Shown piece by piece: positions 22,031 to 33,937 of a stretch of DNA of 64,000 nt. The notes below the pieces were generated by a model. It was not told where the DNA came from, did not search any database, and worked only from the letters and a program-made list of their open reading frames with translations. The DNA lies in the NCBI GenBank assembly GCA_033060915.1, contig CM065377.1, positions 40,543,183 to 40,607,182 of the forward strand, in the 5' to 3' direction. Positions within the stretch are counted from its first letter, which is position 1; every line of letters begins with the position of its first letter. The position numbers and the translations under genes are program-made. Origin of the DNA: Euryodendron excelsum (lineage: Eukaryota; Streptophyta; Magnoliopsida; Ericales; Pentaphylacaceae).

Positions 22031-23470
22031 ATCTTATTGTTTAAATAAAATAATTGCACGTTTAGAATATTTTGCTAACTTAATTTGTTTTCATCAATTA
22101 ATTTGCACATTTAGAAAATTTTACTTAACCAACCTTAATCTTGGCACATCATAATTTTGCTTCTTAAAGTTCAATTTACTCATTAAGCTTTCTTTTCAGA
22201 TTTGATTACGTTCAAATGAGTAGGACTTCAAATTACACTTTTTTATTTTCTATAATTTGATGTAATGAAGTTAATGTTAGAAAATTATTTGAATTTATTC
22301 ACCTTGAATCTCCTTTATTGTTTTTCGTAAAATGTTCGCTTTACTTGTTTATTTCTATATTTATGTTTTAACTTTGCGTGTCAATATGATCAAGTCAACT
22401 TATATGAACTCCAAAATAACATGGGTTTGTCTTGGTCGTTGACTCGTATCTTGTAAGTCTAATATGCCATTATGCTTACTAGTTTATAATATTATATTAT
22501 TAGACCCTTTAAAGGTTCACATCAATCCAAGTTAAAACTAATCCAACTATTGGAAACGCGTTTTAACTTCTATGCCTCAGCTTCAGTTGGGATGCGATTT
22601 CCCACCAAAGTGGGAAATCACCATAATGAGATCTGTTTTCTGTGATTTTCCACCATAAGTGATATAATGAGATCTATTTATTGTGATTTCCCACCAAACA
22701 GGTATAATGAGATCTGTTTAATATGATTTCAACATATAATGAGATTTATTTATTATGATTTCCCACCAAAAAGGCATAATGAGATTTGTTTACTATGATT
22801 CCCCACCATAGACAACATATAATGAGATTTATTTATTATGATTTCCCACCAAATTTCCACCAACATGAGATATTCTGAGATTTATTTATTGTCTATTTTA
22901 GGACTTTCAAATGCAAACTTAGTGTAACTGGGCTGTAAAACAAATTAAGTTATTTGAACTCGACTAATATTCAGTTCTCTAAAACCAAGTTATTGGCTCA
23001 TGTAAACAAGTCATACTTGAGCATATTTTAAAATAGATTACTTTTTTTGATCTTGGCTCAAACTTGATTTGATAAGTTTTTATGCACTCAGCAATTGTAT
23101 GACAAAAAAATCAATTTTTTTTTAGCACGGCTGATTGAAGTTCATTTGATATCAAAGATAAATAATCTAAATTTAAACACATTTTAAAACTCGTTAAGTT
23201 TTCAAAACAAGCTTAAACAACTGACCTACTCAAGTCATACAGGCATATTTTAAACTCATTAATTTTTTTAAACTTGGCTCAAACTTAGCTCAATAAGTTT
23301 TTATGCACTCTAGAACTATACATGGGGAAAAAAATCAAATTATTTGAGCACAATTTGATTGAAGTTCATTTGGGATCAGCACAAAAGATAAACGAGTCAA
23401 GGTTAAACATATTTTAAAACTTGTTAAGTTTTCAAACCTAGCTCAAACAAACTCACCTAATCGACTCATT
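22031..23470. repeat. Duplicated PKS upstream DNA with GAGAT-type tandem motif, no gene
   Basis: It matches 8780-9960. 22590-22900 contains about six degenerate copies of a 45-60-bp unit (ATAATGAGATxTxTTTATTxTGATTTCCCACCAAA). Nothing coding is seen. Confidence 0.55.
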
Positions 23471-24590
23471 AGTATTGGATTCAGTTTGATTATTGGTATT
23501 GGAAAGTCCAGAAAAAAAGTTCTTCTTGTGGGTGCCTCTGGCAACTAGAGAACAAGCCTAAAGAATGTAACTCTAGTTTCTCAACTGTAAGGAACAGACA
23601 TGGTACATTCGGGCGACCTTCACCGGATCAACTTAGAGAAAAGTCCCGGTTTGCCACACCATGGTGGCACCTTTTGTTTGATGTTGAATCCAACTGGCTT
23701 ATAGAACACTTTGAGATTTTATTAGTGGCTTTTATTATTTGGTATTCCGGATCATGGTTTTGGTTCTGGTGTTGTGGTATTATGGCTTATTCTCTGACAC
23801 TCTCACCATGTGGAAAGTATTATTATTATTATTATTTGGTTATATGAAAAGAAGAAAAATTATTTGGCATTTATATGGTAACAATGAATTTTGGAATTTT
23901 TACTTTTGCTTTTAAAAGTTGTTATTTATGGGTAACATAATTATTAAATGATTTGGTATTAGTTTGGCATTTGGAATATAGTTGGACATATTGTTAGCTG
24001 GTTAATTTTGGCTTGGTTATTACTACTAGTATTGGATTTTGACTGGTTTTGTTGGTTGATTGTTGGAAACAAACTTGTTTTGTTGAGAATTCTTGTAACA
24101 TTCTTTAGAATCTAGTACATGGTTCAAAGTTATGTTCATGCATGACATTAATTTTGAGCCTTGATTTCAAATATATATTTATCACCCATTGCACTATCGT
24201 TCACTGGGCGGTGAGCTGGCCCTTTGTTATAAAACATTTTCAAGTGAGCGTGGGCAAAAGTAGTTGTGGACTCAGAGTTAGGACACTTGCTTGACCTCCA
24301 TAGGATTGTGTAGAGTCTTGTGTCTCAGTACTCTGATTTAGAGACTTTAGTAGTTATTCTTACTCTTTGATTACTAGATTAATTTCAAAGCTGATTTACT
24401 CTTTATAACAATGTTGGTTTGTTTGAGAGAGTTATTTAAAATTCATTTCAGTATTTTGTTAATCTTTGGAGTTGATACATCTATTGAGTTTTGAATTAGA
24501 TTATCATTTTCTTAGAATGTTTCTGCTATCAATTAGATTATTCTTAATCTCTAAGGTTTTCGTGACCCATGGACCAAAGCTTCGTGGTTC
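23471..24590. other. Unassigned stretch upstream of an Athila-like gag
   Basis: No ORF is supported. A short (ATT)n run is at about 23819-23838. It may be the leader or LTR of the element whose gag starts at 24591, but I found no LTR ends or PBS. Confidence 0.4.
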
Positions 24591-25787
24591 ATGGCCGGTC
24601 ATACTCCCAAATGGGGTGTGACATTACCCATCCCCAAGTTTCCGGGATTGGACTCTGAACGGCCATATGATCATCTCAAGGACTTTCTTGACTATTGCAT
24701 ATCATTCTTAGATGATCAACACCAATGTTCCGAGGAAGTAGTAAGGCTTAAGTGCTTTCCTTTTTCACTTAAGGATAAAGCTAAAGCATGGTTCAATTCT
24801 CTTCGTCCTAGGACGATAGTTTCATGTGAGCAACTCCAAGGTGTGTTTCTTCACAAGTATTTTCTAGAGCACTGAACCGAGGTGATTCATCGCCAAATCT
24901 CATAATTTACCCATTTTTCCAATGAAACCTTCTACCAATGTTAGGAACGATACAATGAGTTGTTGAACTCTTATCCCTATTATAACCAAGAGACTTAGAG
25001 AGTAATTAGTACGTTTTTTACTTCCCTTTCTCTGGAACTTAAATGTTTTGTGGAGACAATGTGCGATGGGAAACTTTATGAGAAGACATCAGATGAGGGT
25101 TAGGAATTCTTTGACTTAATAGTCGAAATTCAAGGGATTGGGACACAACTGGAACTCAAAATCCCAATTATAGATTAAATGCCCCAGTGGGGGGAAAGCT
25201 TACCTCGAGGGAGCTTGATGATGTTAATGGAAAATTGGCATTATTGATTAGGAAGGTAGAGTCTTATGAGATGGCAAAAGCCAATGTTGTGGTTAGTGGG
25301 AATAGTGCACCAAGTGAGCTCATGAGTGAGGTGATGTGTGCGGAGTGCAGAAACTTTGATCATGGGACAAGTGATTGTCCCACTATTCCCATTTTTAGGG
25401 AGGCATTACATGATCAAGTCAATGCAATTGACCAATACAACAAACCATACAATGCCCAAATTAGGCAAGGCCAAGGGAACCTGCTTTCTCAAACATATAA
25501 TCCAGGGTCGCGGAATCATCCCAATTTTAATTGGAGAAATGAAGAAGCGCCTTCATAATATCAACCACCCTTTATTCCCTACGAAAACCAAGCACCATCT
25601 CCACAAGCATATCACCCACCAAAACAACAATATAATACACCATAACATCCATCTTAAGCTCAATCTAGCACTTACCAACCCCCACACAAAAGGTCTTCTG
25701 AAGACACTCACCAACAATTCATGCATAGCCAAGGGGGAGTGAGTTCTAGGGTAGACAAGACTTCAGAGCAACTAGGTAGAGTGCTGT
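24591..25787 (+). pseudogene. Athila-like Ty3/gypsy gag, broken
   Basis: The first piece (24591-24875) has the gag capsid pattern FPGLDSERPYDHLKDFLDYC ... RLKCFPFSLKDKAKAWFNSL, then a stop. A second frame (25187-25558) carries CAECRNFDHGTSDCP, a CCHC-like zinc knuckle (C-x2-C-x3-H-x4-C), followed by an N/Q/P-rich tail. Several stops lie between. It packages element RNA in active relatives; this copy is dead and is cut at 25787 by the opposing LTR. Confidence 0.7.
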
Positions 25788-25900
25788 TGTGAGCACCCAA
25801 AAATAAAACTGATACCCCAAAAACAAATATGTAGTAGTGTGAGTAAGGATCGTTCCCACGAAGAGTGTTCAGTCTAGTTTTATGCTATGTGAATTTTGAT

Positions 25901-25931
<31 letters not shown>

Positions 25932-27063
25932 GTTTTAGCTATAATAAAAATAATTTTAATAATAACTAACTACAAAATAATTTAGATTAAAGTATTGAAA
26001 TCAATCAAAAGAACAAACCTTGGTCTAGGTCAACATCCACCATCGAAATTTACAACTGATTATCAATGCAAGTATATCAATTAACACATTGAATATTCAC
26101 CGTCGAAATTATTTTTCTATCTCTCCTTAGTCGTAGTTAATCAGAAACAAGCGATCTGGTTAACCCTAACTATTAAACAACCTAGGATAAGCACTCAGTG
26201 TTTAATCTAGTAGCAACCTTAAGAATTAAAGAGATCGATGAAACTAAACAATACAACCACACGCGGTTGCATTTAATTTAATCGAACGTCCTTCCTAAGA
26301 TCTAATAATTCCTGACGTAGTAATCCATTAAATCTTAATTGCTTCACAAATCAGAGGAATCAAACAATTACAGATTTGGTATCTAATCCAGCAGTAGATT
26401 ACAATGATTAATAAACTAGTAGGCCTCCTAGTGATTAAATAAGATAATCATGAAAATAAGCATAGAAGAACATCTGATACTCAAAGCATAAATAGAATAA
26501 TGAAAACAAATTAGATCTCACAGTTTATTATTAATTCTGAGGCTTCTGTTTCCTTCAACCAAGATTCAGAGTTTAGCCACGCAGGGCCATGAAAACAACT
26601 CAAATAATAATCTCGAATAATACGAAAAACGTCAACAACCCTAAAAACAAAATAGTCCCAGCTTTTATAAGCTTCTGAAATTCGGCAATTGCGCAAGACT
26701 GTTCGAACGCCCTTTCCACCGTTCGAACGCATCGAACTACCGTTCGAACCGTGTGTCGAACGCACTTCGAACGGTTAAAATTACTCTCTATATATTTTGA
26801 ACGTTCTTTGAACCTGAACTTGACGTGAATCCGTCTGACGTATCGTTCAAACGCCTCTTGTGACCATTCGAACGCCTCTTGTGACCATTCGAACGCTGCT
26901 TCTATTCTCGCGCGAATTCACCACTTTTAAGCTAGGATTCTCTTCCTTGGCGTTCCATAGCATCCAAAGTCAAAATATAAGAATAATGAGTATCTTTAGG
27001 TACCAAATAAGTATAAAAAATTAAACATTAAGGGAGAAAAATATAACATTTGCATTCTCATCA
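25788..27063 (-). mobile_element. Athila-like LTR, 1276 bp, minus orientation
   Basis: On the minus strand it starts TGATGAGAATGC right after a purine-rich tract (AAGTGTGGGGGAATT, 27064-27078) and ends GGGTGCTCACA, so the ends are TG...CA. A GCTTATAAAAGC TATA-like site is at 26661-26672. Upstream of it is a cluster of TTCGAACG palindromes (26698-26905). A GATCGTTCCCACGA block is at 25848-25861. A poly-G tract interrupts it at 25911-25932. Confidence 0.75.
25911..25932. repeat. Poly-G tract, 22 bp
   Basis: T10 followed by G22 inside the LTR; the exact length is unsafe in assembly. Confidence 0.9.
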
Positions 27064-28253
27064 AATTCCCCCACACTTAACCTTTGCTCGTCCTCAGACA
27101 AAACTCAAACTCACTTTCCTAAGATATCAAAGTCTCAACAAAGAGCAACCAAACTCTTCAAAACTCATAACATATTATGAACAACATTCTCAAACAACTC
27201 ACAATCACTTAGCAAGCATTTCCACTTAAAGATAGAGTAAACTGAATATGTAGACCCTCACGGAAATAGACACTCTACTCTCATGTATTTAAAGGGTATG
27301 TGTATCGCTCAAATTCATTCCAATAGAAATGATCTACCATAGGCTTGCATATATTCTCATTCTTCATCACTAGAATCACATATAGAACACAAATCATAAG
27401 AACTTTTCAAGGGTTATTACGGGGTTTAGGATCAAGGTGGGAAATATTTGGGAATGTAGCTCAAAAACCATCGAAACTAATGGAGCAAAAATGACTCAAC
27501 TCAAGTTCGAATATATAAGACATGTAAAACCAATCACTCCATTCAACAGCTTCTGTCTTTGTATAAATCCCATATAAACAGACATATTTCTTAGAATTTT
27601 AGGAGGAATTATGAACATGGATAATTTGTAACATTAAAAGCAATTTCCTCCATCACTTTCCTTCTCTTTTTTCTTCTTTTTTTTCAAAATTATATCAACA
27701 ATGGAACTCATGAATTGGGAATGAAACATGTTCCTTTTCACCAACCATAGCCCTACCACAATTCCGGACACCCCCACACTTATTTCTTGTGCACCTATAC
27801 ATATTATAATAATGAACAATGCTCCACAAGCTCTACGGCTTGGGTAAAGGCATTATTTTTTCGGGTTTAAAACTTGCAATGTGGGTTCACAATAATGACA
27901 TATCAAGCTCAAAGGGGTTCACAAAGAAAAAAATTAATTACAAGGCAAGCTATTTGGCTTATGTAGCTTATAACAAATATGGTCTTAATCATGTTCATAT
28001 AAGCATGTGTCAATATGACCTCGAAGAGAATAAAAGCACGTTCTAGAGAAACAAATCCATGGAAGAATATCTCACATGAAAGAAAATAGTTACTAATATG
28101 GATGTGTCAGTCTAAAGGTTCAAACTCTCACCAGATTTTGTCTACCAAATTCAATCACTCCAATCTCAAGTAAAATAACTAGACTAATTAATTCTAAGTT
28201 GAACGATTACTTATTCAATCATGTTATGAATTCTTTAAGCTTAATTGAATCTC

Positions 28254-28304
<51 letters not shown>

Positions 28305-28520
28305 TTCAATTATTAGAACACAAAAACACAACCTAAATCCCCTCCTCAACACTTAAAACTTACATTGTCCCCAATGTAAAGTAAAATGCATAGAAAGGGC
28401 ATAAATAACCAATATATAAATGCGAAAATAAGAAAAGAAAAACAAACTTCCCTTGGGTTGCCTCCCAAGCTACGCCTTTAAACTCCTTCCTAGAAATCAT
28501 TTGGCCATTGGTTTGGCCAG
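27064..28520 (-). mobile_element. Athila-like internal 3' region, non-coding
   Basis: It is adjacent to the LTR and in the same orientation. It carries the polypurine tract next to the LTR, then the CCCCCACACTTAACCTTTGCTCGTCCTC block (27067-27094), and at 28440-28490 the CTTGGGTTGCCTCCCAAG block. Both are typical of the long spacer before the Athila 3' LTR. A (TTA)n microsatellite fills 28255-28304. No env ORF is visible. Confidence 0.6.
28255..28304. repeat. (TTA)n microsatellite, about 16 units
   Basis: Perfect trinucleotide run of about 50 bp within the Athila spacer. Confidence 0.95.
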
Positions 28521-28669
28521 GTTGTAAGAAGAAATCTTTAAGGCTAGAGCAAAGAAAACTAGAATTCCACCAAAACTAAATCCTCCGTTAGCTGACCACT
28601 ATCAAAATAAGCATGAAAAATACTTTAGTGCCCCCTATCAAAAGAATGACTTAGAAGGAAATGGATGAA

Positions 28670-30088
28670 AAACGATCGAAAGGCCTTTGCTATAGCTGTT
28701 ATGAGAAATAAACAAAAGGCCACATCTGCAAAAAGAAGCAACTGTTCTTGATAGAAGCAGAAGAGGATCCAAAAATGGTTGAAGAAATTTCAAAAGAAGA
28801 GCTTCAGAAGGTCAAATAGATTTGGAAATTTTGGTACATGCTTTAACTGGTTCAGTTTCTTACAGAGCCATGCAAGTGAAGTGCAGAATCAAGAATCAAT
28901 GGGCAACTATATTGATCGATTCCGGATGCACCAACAACTTCCTTGATCTAGGAACAACGAAGAGGATTGGTTGTAAACTTAATTTCTCTCAACCTTTAAG
29001 GGTTATTATGGCTGATGGCACTAGATTGAACAGCAAATCCATTTGCAAAGACTTCAAATGGAATATGCAAGGAGGTGAATTCTAAGCAGAAATGAGGGTC
29101 TTACCTTTGGGAGGCTATGATAGGGTCTTAGGAATTCAATGGCTGGCCACTTTGGGGCCTGTAAACTAGGATTTAAGCAGCTCAGAATGGAGTTTAACCT
29201 GAATAGCCGAAAACATATTCTCAAAAGCAGTCCCAATCCTAAGATTTAGATAATAATAGGTTAGATAATGCAGAAGTTACTAGGAAAGAAGGGGCAAGGA
29301 GCAATGACCAAATTATGTCAACTATAAGGGGAAGCTGCTCATGCAAAGGTAATTCCTGAAATTGACAATTTGATTTTAGAGTTTCATGATATCTTTTCTG
29401 AACCAAAAGGGCTCCCACCCAGTAGGACACATGATTATAGGATTATCCTTAAAGAACGCAGTGATCCAGTGAATGTGAGGCCCTATAGATACCCTTGTAT
29501 TAAAAAAAATGAGTTTAAAAATATTGTGCAAGAATTGAAGGAACTAAGCACCATAAGGCCCAATATTAGTCCTTTCTCATCCCTAGTGCTGCTGGTTAGG
29601 AAAAAAGACAATTCATGGAGAATGTGTGTTGATTATAGAGAGCTCAACAAAGTAACCATTAAAGATAAGTTTCCCATTTTAGTTATTGATGAGCTCTTAG
29701 ATGAATTGAATGGCGCTATGATCTTTCCAAATTAGATTTAAGATCTGGTGACCTTCATGGGTTCTGAATACAGAAGCTTCATGGTGATGCTATTGGCATT
29801 ACAAATGCACCTTTTACTTTTCAGAGTTTGATGAATAAGGTCTTTAGACCATATTTGAGGACGTTTGTATTAGTATTTTTTGATGAAATTTTGATATACA
29901 ATTCCAACTTAGTTCAGCATGTTTAGTAGTTAAGAATTGTGTTTGAATTGATGAGAACTCACCAGCTGTTTGTCAAGAAAAGCAAGTGTGCTTTTGCACA
30001 ATAGTAGGTTGATTATCTAGACCATATAATTTCAAAGGAGGGCGTGTCTGCAGATCCAGCTAAGACAGAGAGCATGGTTAAGTAGCCT
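28670..30088 (+). pseudogene. Chromovirus gag end, protease and RT, broken
   Basis: 28679-28745 encodes a zinc knuckle (CYSCYEK, stop, TKGHIC). Protease follows at 28822 with IDSGCTNNFLD at about 28915, against the usual DSGxTHNF. RT starts near 29370: KGLPPSRTHDYRI, then CVDYRELNKVTIKDKFPI (about 29625). After 29735 a deletion removes the YHQIRM-type core. The catalytic box near 29877 reads FFDE rather than FxDD. GVSADPAKTESM ends the segment at the insertion. Multiple stops rule out activity. Confidence 0.85.
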
Positions 30089-33000
30089 TGTAAGCACCCC
30101 ATTTTTACCCGCTCAGCAATCTCTGACCCGACTAGGCTCACTTTCACACATCGCATACATATTCAGACTCTAACCCGACTTCTAAATTCCAATTTAGTCC
30201 ACCGGTTGCTTCCCGGCCCCGTGAGGCCCACTTGAAGCTAAATGACTATTTTGCCCCTAGGCATTCGAGCACCTAGAGAACCACACCAGCTTTGGGTATC
30301 AAACTGGTAACCTCCCAAGGATGTTTCTGATAGTATCCCTGGCAATCTGATACATTTATGGATCATTCCGAGTCAGTTCTGGCAAACCTGATGCAAAATG
30401 ATCGTTTTGTCCCTGGCAGGCCGGTCGCCTTTTTCGACTACGCCGGCTCTCGGTATCAAACCGGCCACCTCCTGGAACATTCCACTTAATGTTTCCAAGC
30501 CTCCAGTCTTCTTTCGAGACATTCCAAGTCCATCCCGGTAGCTTTCCAACACGATTCACCGTTTTGCCCTTAATGGCCCGATTAACCCCTCCGACACATC
30601 TTAACATCATTCTTCAAGTCTACTACCCCCAAGACACTATTCTAAGGGTTCTTGCCCCTTTCCAGCCCTTTGGGCTATCCCCAGCCCTTTAAATCATTCC
30701 CGGACTTTCCAGAGTCACTCCTAGTGAAGCCAGGCTAAAAATTGCATGGTAGTCACTAGTACAGGCGCCCAAATCTTCTAAAAATACATTGCTTGCCAAC
30801 CTTAAAACTTTCCTAAATGACTGGTGCCACTACTAGTGGCGCCAAGCCAAAATTTGGCCTTGTGCCACTCCTAGTGACGCCAGAAGGAAATTTTGCCTAA
30901 TGCCATTACAACAGGCGCTATGTCAATTCTCTATCTATGAATACAGAGTCTCTTCCAGCGTAAAAAATGTTCACAAACTCAGTCTAAAAACTCTGTTCTT
31001 CGATACACAGAGCTCGTAGCCTCCCCAAACCCTAGTCTTCTTTAGGTTTTTCAAACCCTAACCCCCATACACTAAACCCTAATCTACATACACTCACATA
31101 CACCCCTATACACTCCTATACTAGCTTCCAAAGCCTCCATTGAAGACTTGAAGTGCTGCAACTCCAAAGTTTCCAAAGATCCAAGCAAGCTCTCAAAGAC
31201 CGACGCAAAGCAAAGTGAAGATCGAAGTAAAGAAAGTAAACCGAGCAAACAAATAAAAGAAGACACATGGTAGGCTCTCTATTTACATTTACACAACTTC
31301 TCCCCCTCTCTTCTCTCTCCTAACCCACTTGGGTTTTCTTCTATTTTCATCCTCCATCTTCTCCCCCCTTTCTTGCATGCTTGAAACAAAGGACTCCCTA
31401 GCTCATGTGTAGAATTAGGCTATTGAAAGTCACCGTGTCAAGGACTTTCTCTTAATCTAACCGGAGACCACGTGGGTTCGGCCCCCTTGATTATGTGGTG
31501 AAGTCTTTAACCTTGTATGTTCACGACCCCAACTTACATTGTGCATATCATGATCATGCATCTTTCCAAAATTCATTTTTAAACTTGTTTCCAAAACTTG
31601 CATCAAAACCGTTTTCAAAACTTACATTAAAATTTTCTTCTTCCAAACTTATTTTTCAAAATCACAATCCTAAGGTGATTCTTGCCTTTTCATGATTAGG
31701 GTTACTTTAGGAAAGTGTTACATTTAAAATTATCAATATGGTCCATATTTTCAAATCATTGTTGTTTTCAAACCACAATCCTAGAATGGTTCTAATCTTC
31801 TTATAGTTAGAATCGTTTTAGGAAAGTGTGATATTTTTAGAGACTTGCAAAAGTCCATATTCAAATTCTTTTCAAAATCTCTTTTTAAACTTACTTTCGA
31901 AAACCTCTCTTTAAATCCTCTCCAAAATCTCTTTTTACATCTGCTTTCTAAAATCTCCTCTCTAATGCACTTTCTAAAAACTCTCTCCAATCTCTATTTC
32001 AAAGTTGTTTTTAAAAACGTTCTTTTTTAAAAAAAACTCTTTCCAAAAATCCCTCTCTAAAAACTTTCTTTTTAAATTCACTTACCAAAAACTCCTTTCT
32101 AAGATCTTCCTCCAAAAATCTTTCTTTTCAAAAGTTCTACTTTCCAAAATCTCTTTTCTTGGAGTCCAAGTTAAACCCTAGAGCTATTGTTAGGAAACCC
32201 TAATTTTCTTTCCTAAAACACGATTACTTCAAAACCTAGGTTTCCAAAATCTCCTTTTTTGCATCAAAATTATAAATTTCCAAAACCTATTTTTTACATC
32301 AAACTATAGCTTACCAAATCTAGAATTTCCAAAATTTCACCTTCCAATTCCACGCCAAATCCAATCTCCCCATTTAGAAAACTAGATCCAATTCTCTGTT
32401 TTTGGAAACAAAATCAAATCATTTCTTTCTTAGAAATAAAATTCAAATCTTTCCTAATCTCAATCCTTCCTAATCCAATTCTTTCTTTATTCCAATCCTT
32501 CCTAATCCAATTCTTTCTTAATTTCAATCCTTCATTATCTCATACTTTCCTAAATCTTAAGTTTTTAATTCCAATCCTTCCTTATCTCATACTTTCCTAA
32601 ATCTTAAGTTTCCAAAACTTAAACTTTCAAATATTTTCCTAAATCTTAAGTTTCCAAAACTTAAACTTTCAAATCTTTCCTTAAACTTTAAGCTTCTTAA
32701 TCTTTCTAAATCTAAACTTTTCCTCATGCAAATCTTTCCAAAAATCAACTCTTTCTTAAAAAGGAAACTTTTCAATTTCAAAACTTTCCTATTTCAAAAT
32801 ATTCTAATTTCAAAACTTTTCAATTTTAATTCTTTCCTAATTCAAAACTTTCCTAAAATGGAACTTTCCTACTTTAAACCTTTCCTAATTTGAACCTTTC
32901 CTAAATCTCCATCTTTCCAAAACAAGTCCAATCTTTTTTGAACCTCCAAATCTTTCTTAAGTTCCATCTTTCCTAGATCTAGGTTTCCTAAAATCAATCT

Positions 33001-33937
33001 CTTCAAATCTTCCAATCAATGTTCAAATTTTCTAATCTTCTAATTCGAATTCCAACTCAATTTCTTTTTCCAATCAAAATCTTCTATTTTCAATCGTACT
33101 CATGTCCGAACTACGACTGACCTGATTCCTCAAAAGGGATACATAGGCAACCCTCACAGGTGCAGTCATAACTTTTTTCAAATCTCCAATTCCACAATCT
33201 TCTTCAAATTTCCAATTCCATAATCTATTTCAAATTTCTGATTCTAAAAATCTATTTTCAAATCCCTATTTTCAATTTCTAAAACTTTTCTTTCAAAACT
33301 CAACTCTTCTTTTGAAATCCGATTTCAAATCAAGTCTTTTCAAATCACAAATTTCTTTTCCAAGTCTATTTTTAAAATTAAACTCTTTTCTTGCACTTAT
33401 ATATCATGCATCATTCTTTTCAAAAAAAAATTCTAAAGTGAATAGTTTTGGACATATATTAATTGAAGACTCTAATGGGTGAGCTTAGGGTGAATAGACA
33501 TGTTGGTACCGCAAGGGTAGGGTAGGGTAGGGTGATGGCTTAATGCGTCTTCCTTGCACGTAACCAACCTTCGAACCTAGATCACTGTTTTCAAAGACCA
33601 AATGGAGTTATTTTCAAAAAAGGGCTCAAATATTTTCTAAAGGTTGCCAAACAATCTATTTTTTTAAAAACCCCTCTCTTGAGGAAGTATTTTCAAAATT
33701 ATTTTCAAAAACCCTAAGTGTAGTCTTCGGATTGTGCTTAGTTTTTAGGTAACCTAACTCATCATAATCAAGTTAGGTGGCGACTCTAAATGTTTTTCAA
33801 AAACTCTTTATTCAAATCAATTTTCAATTCAAACTTAGTCGCACTCATTTTTCTAGGAGGATGAGTTCTAACGAGAGAGTATAGTTTTTTTCCGCTTGTG
33901 TGTGTATTCCTCAAGTGCAAAAAATCTAAGTGCGACA
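30089..33937 (+). mobile_element. Solo-type LTR insertion, 3849 bp, inside the chromovirus pol
   Basis: The ends are TGTAAGCACCCC and ...AAGTGCGACA (TG...CA). It is flanked by an exact 5-bp duplication AGCCT (30084-30088, 33938-33942) that restores the pol frame across the junction. No coding capacity is seen. A cluster of GCCACTxCTAGTGGCGCC words (30735-30925) lies upstream of a TATA-like CTATCTATGAATAC (30932-30945). The right half is made of degenerate CAAAACTTTCCTAAT units. A tRNA-Arg-type PBS-like TGGCGACTC at about 33778 lies inside the LTR, about 160 bp before its end. The size suggests a Tat/Ogre-like element. Confidence 0.8.

Noticed and set aside
28255..28304. Functional repeat array
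   Set aside because: A plain TTA microsatellite.
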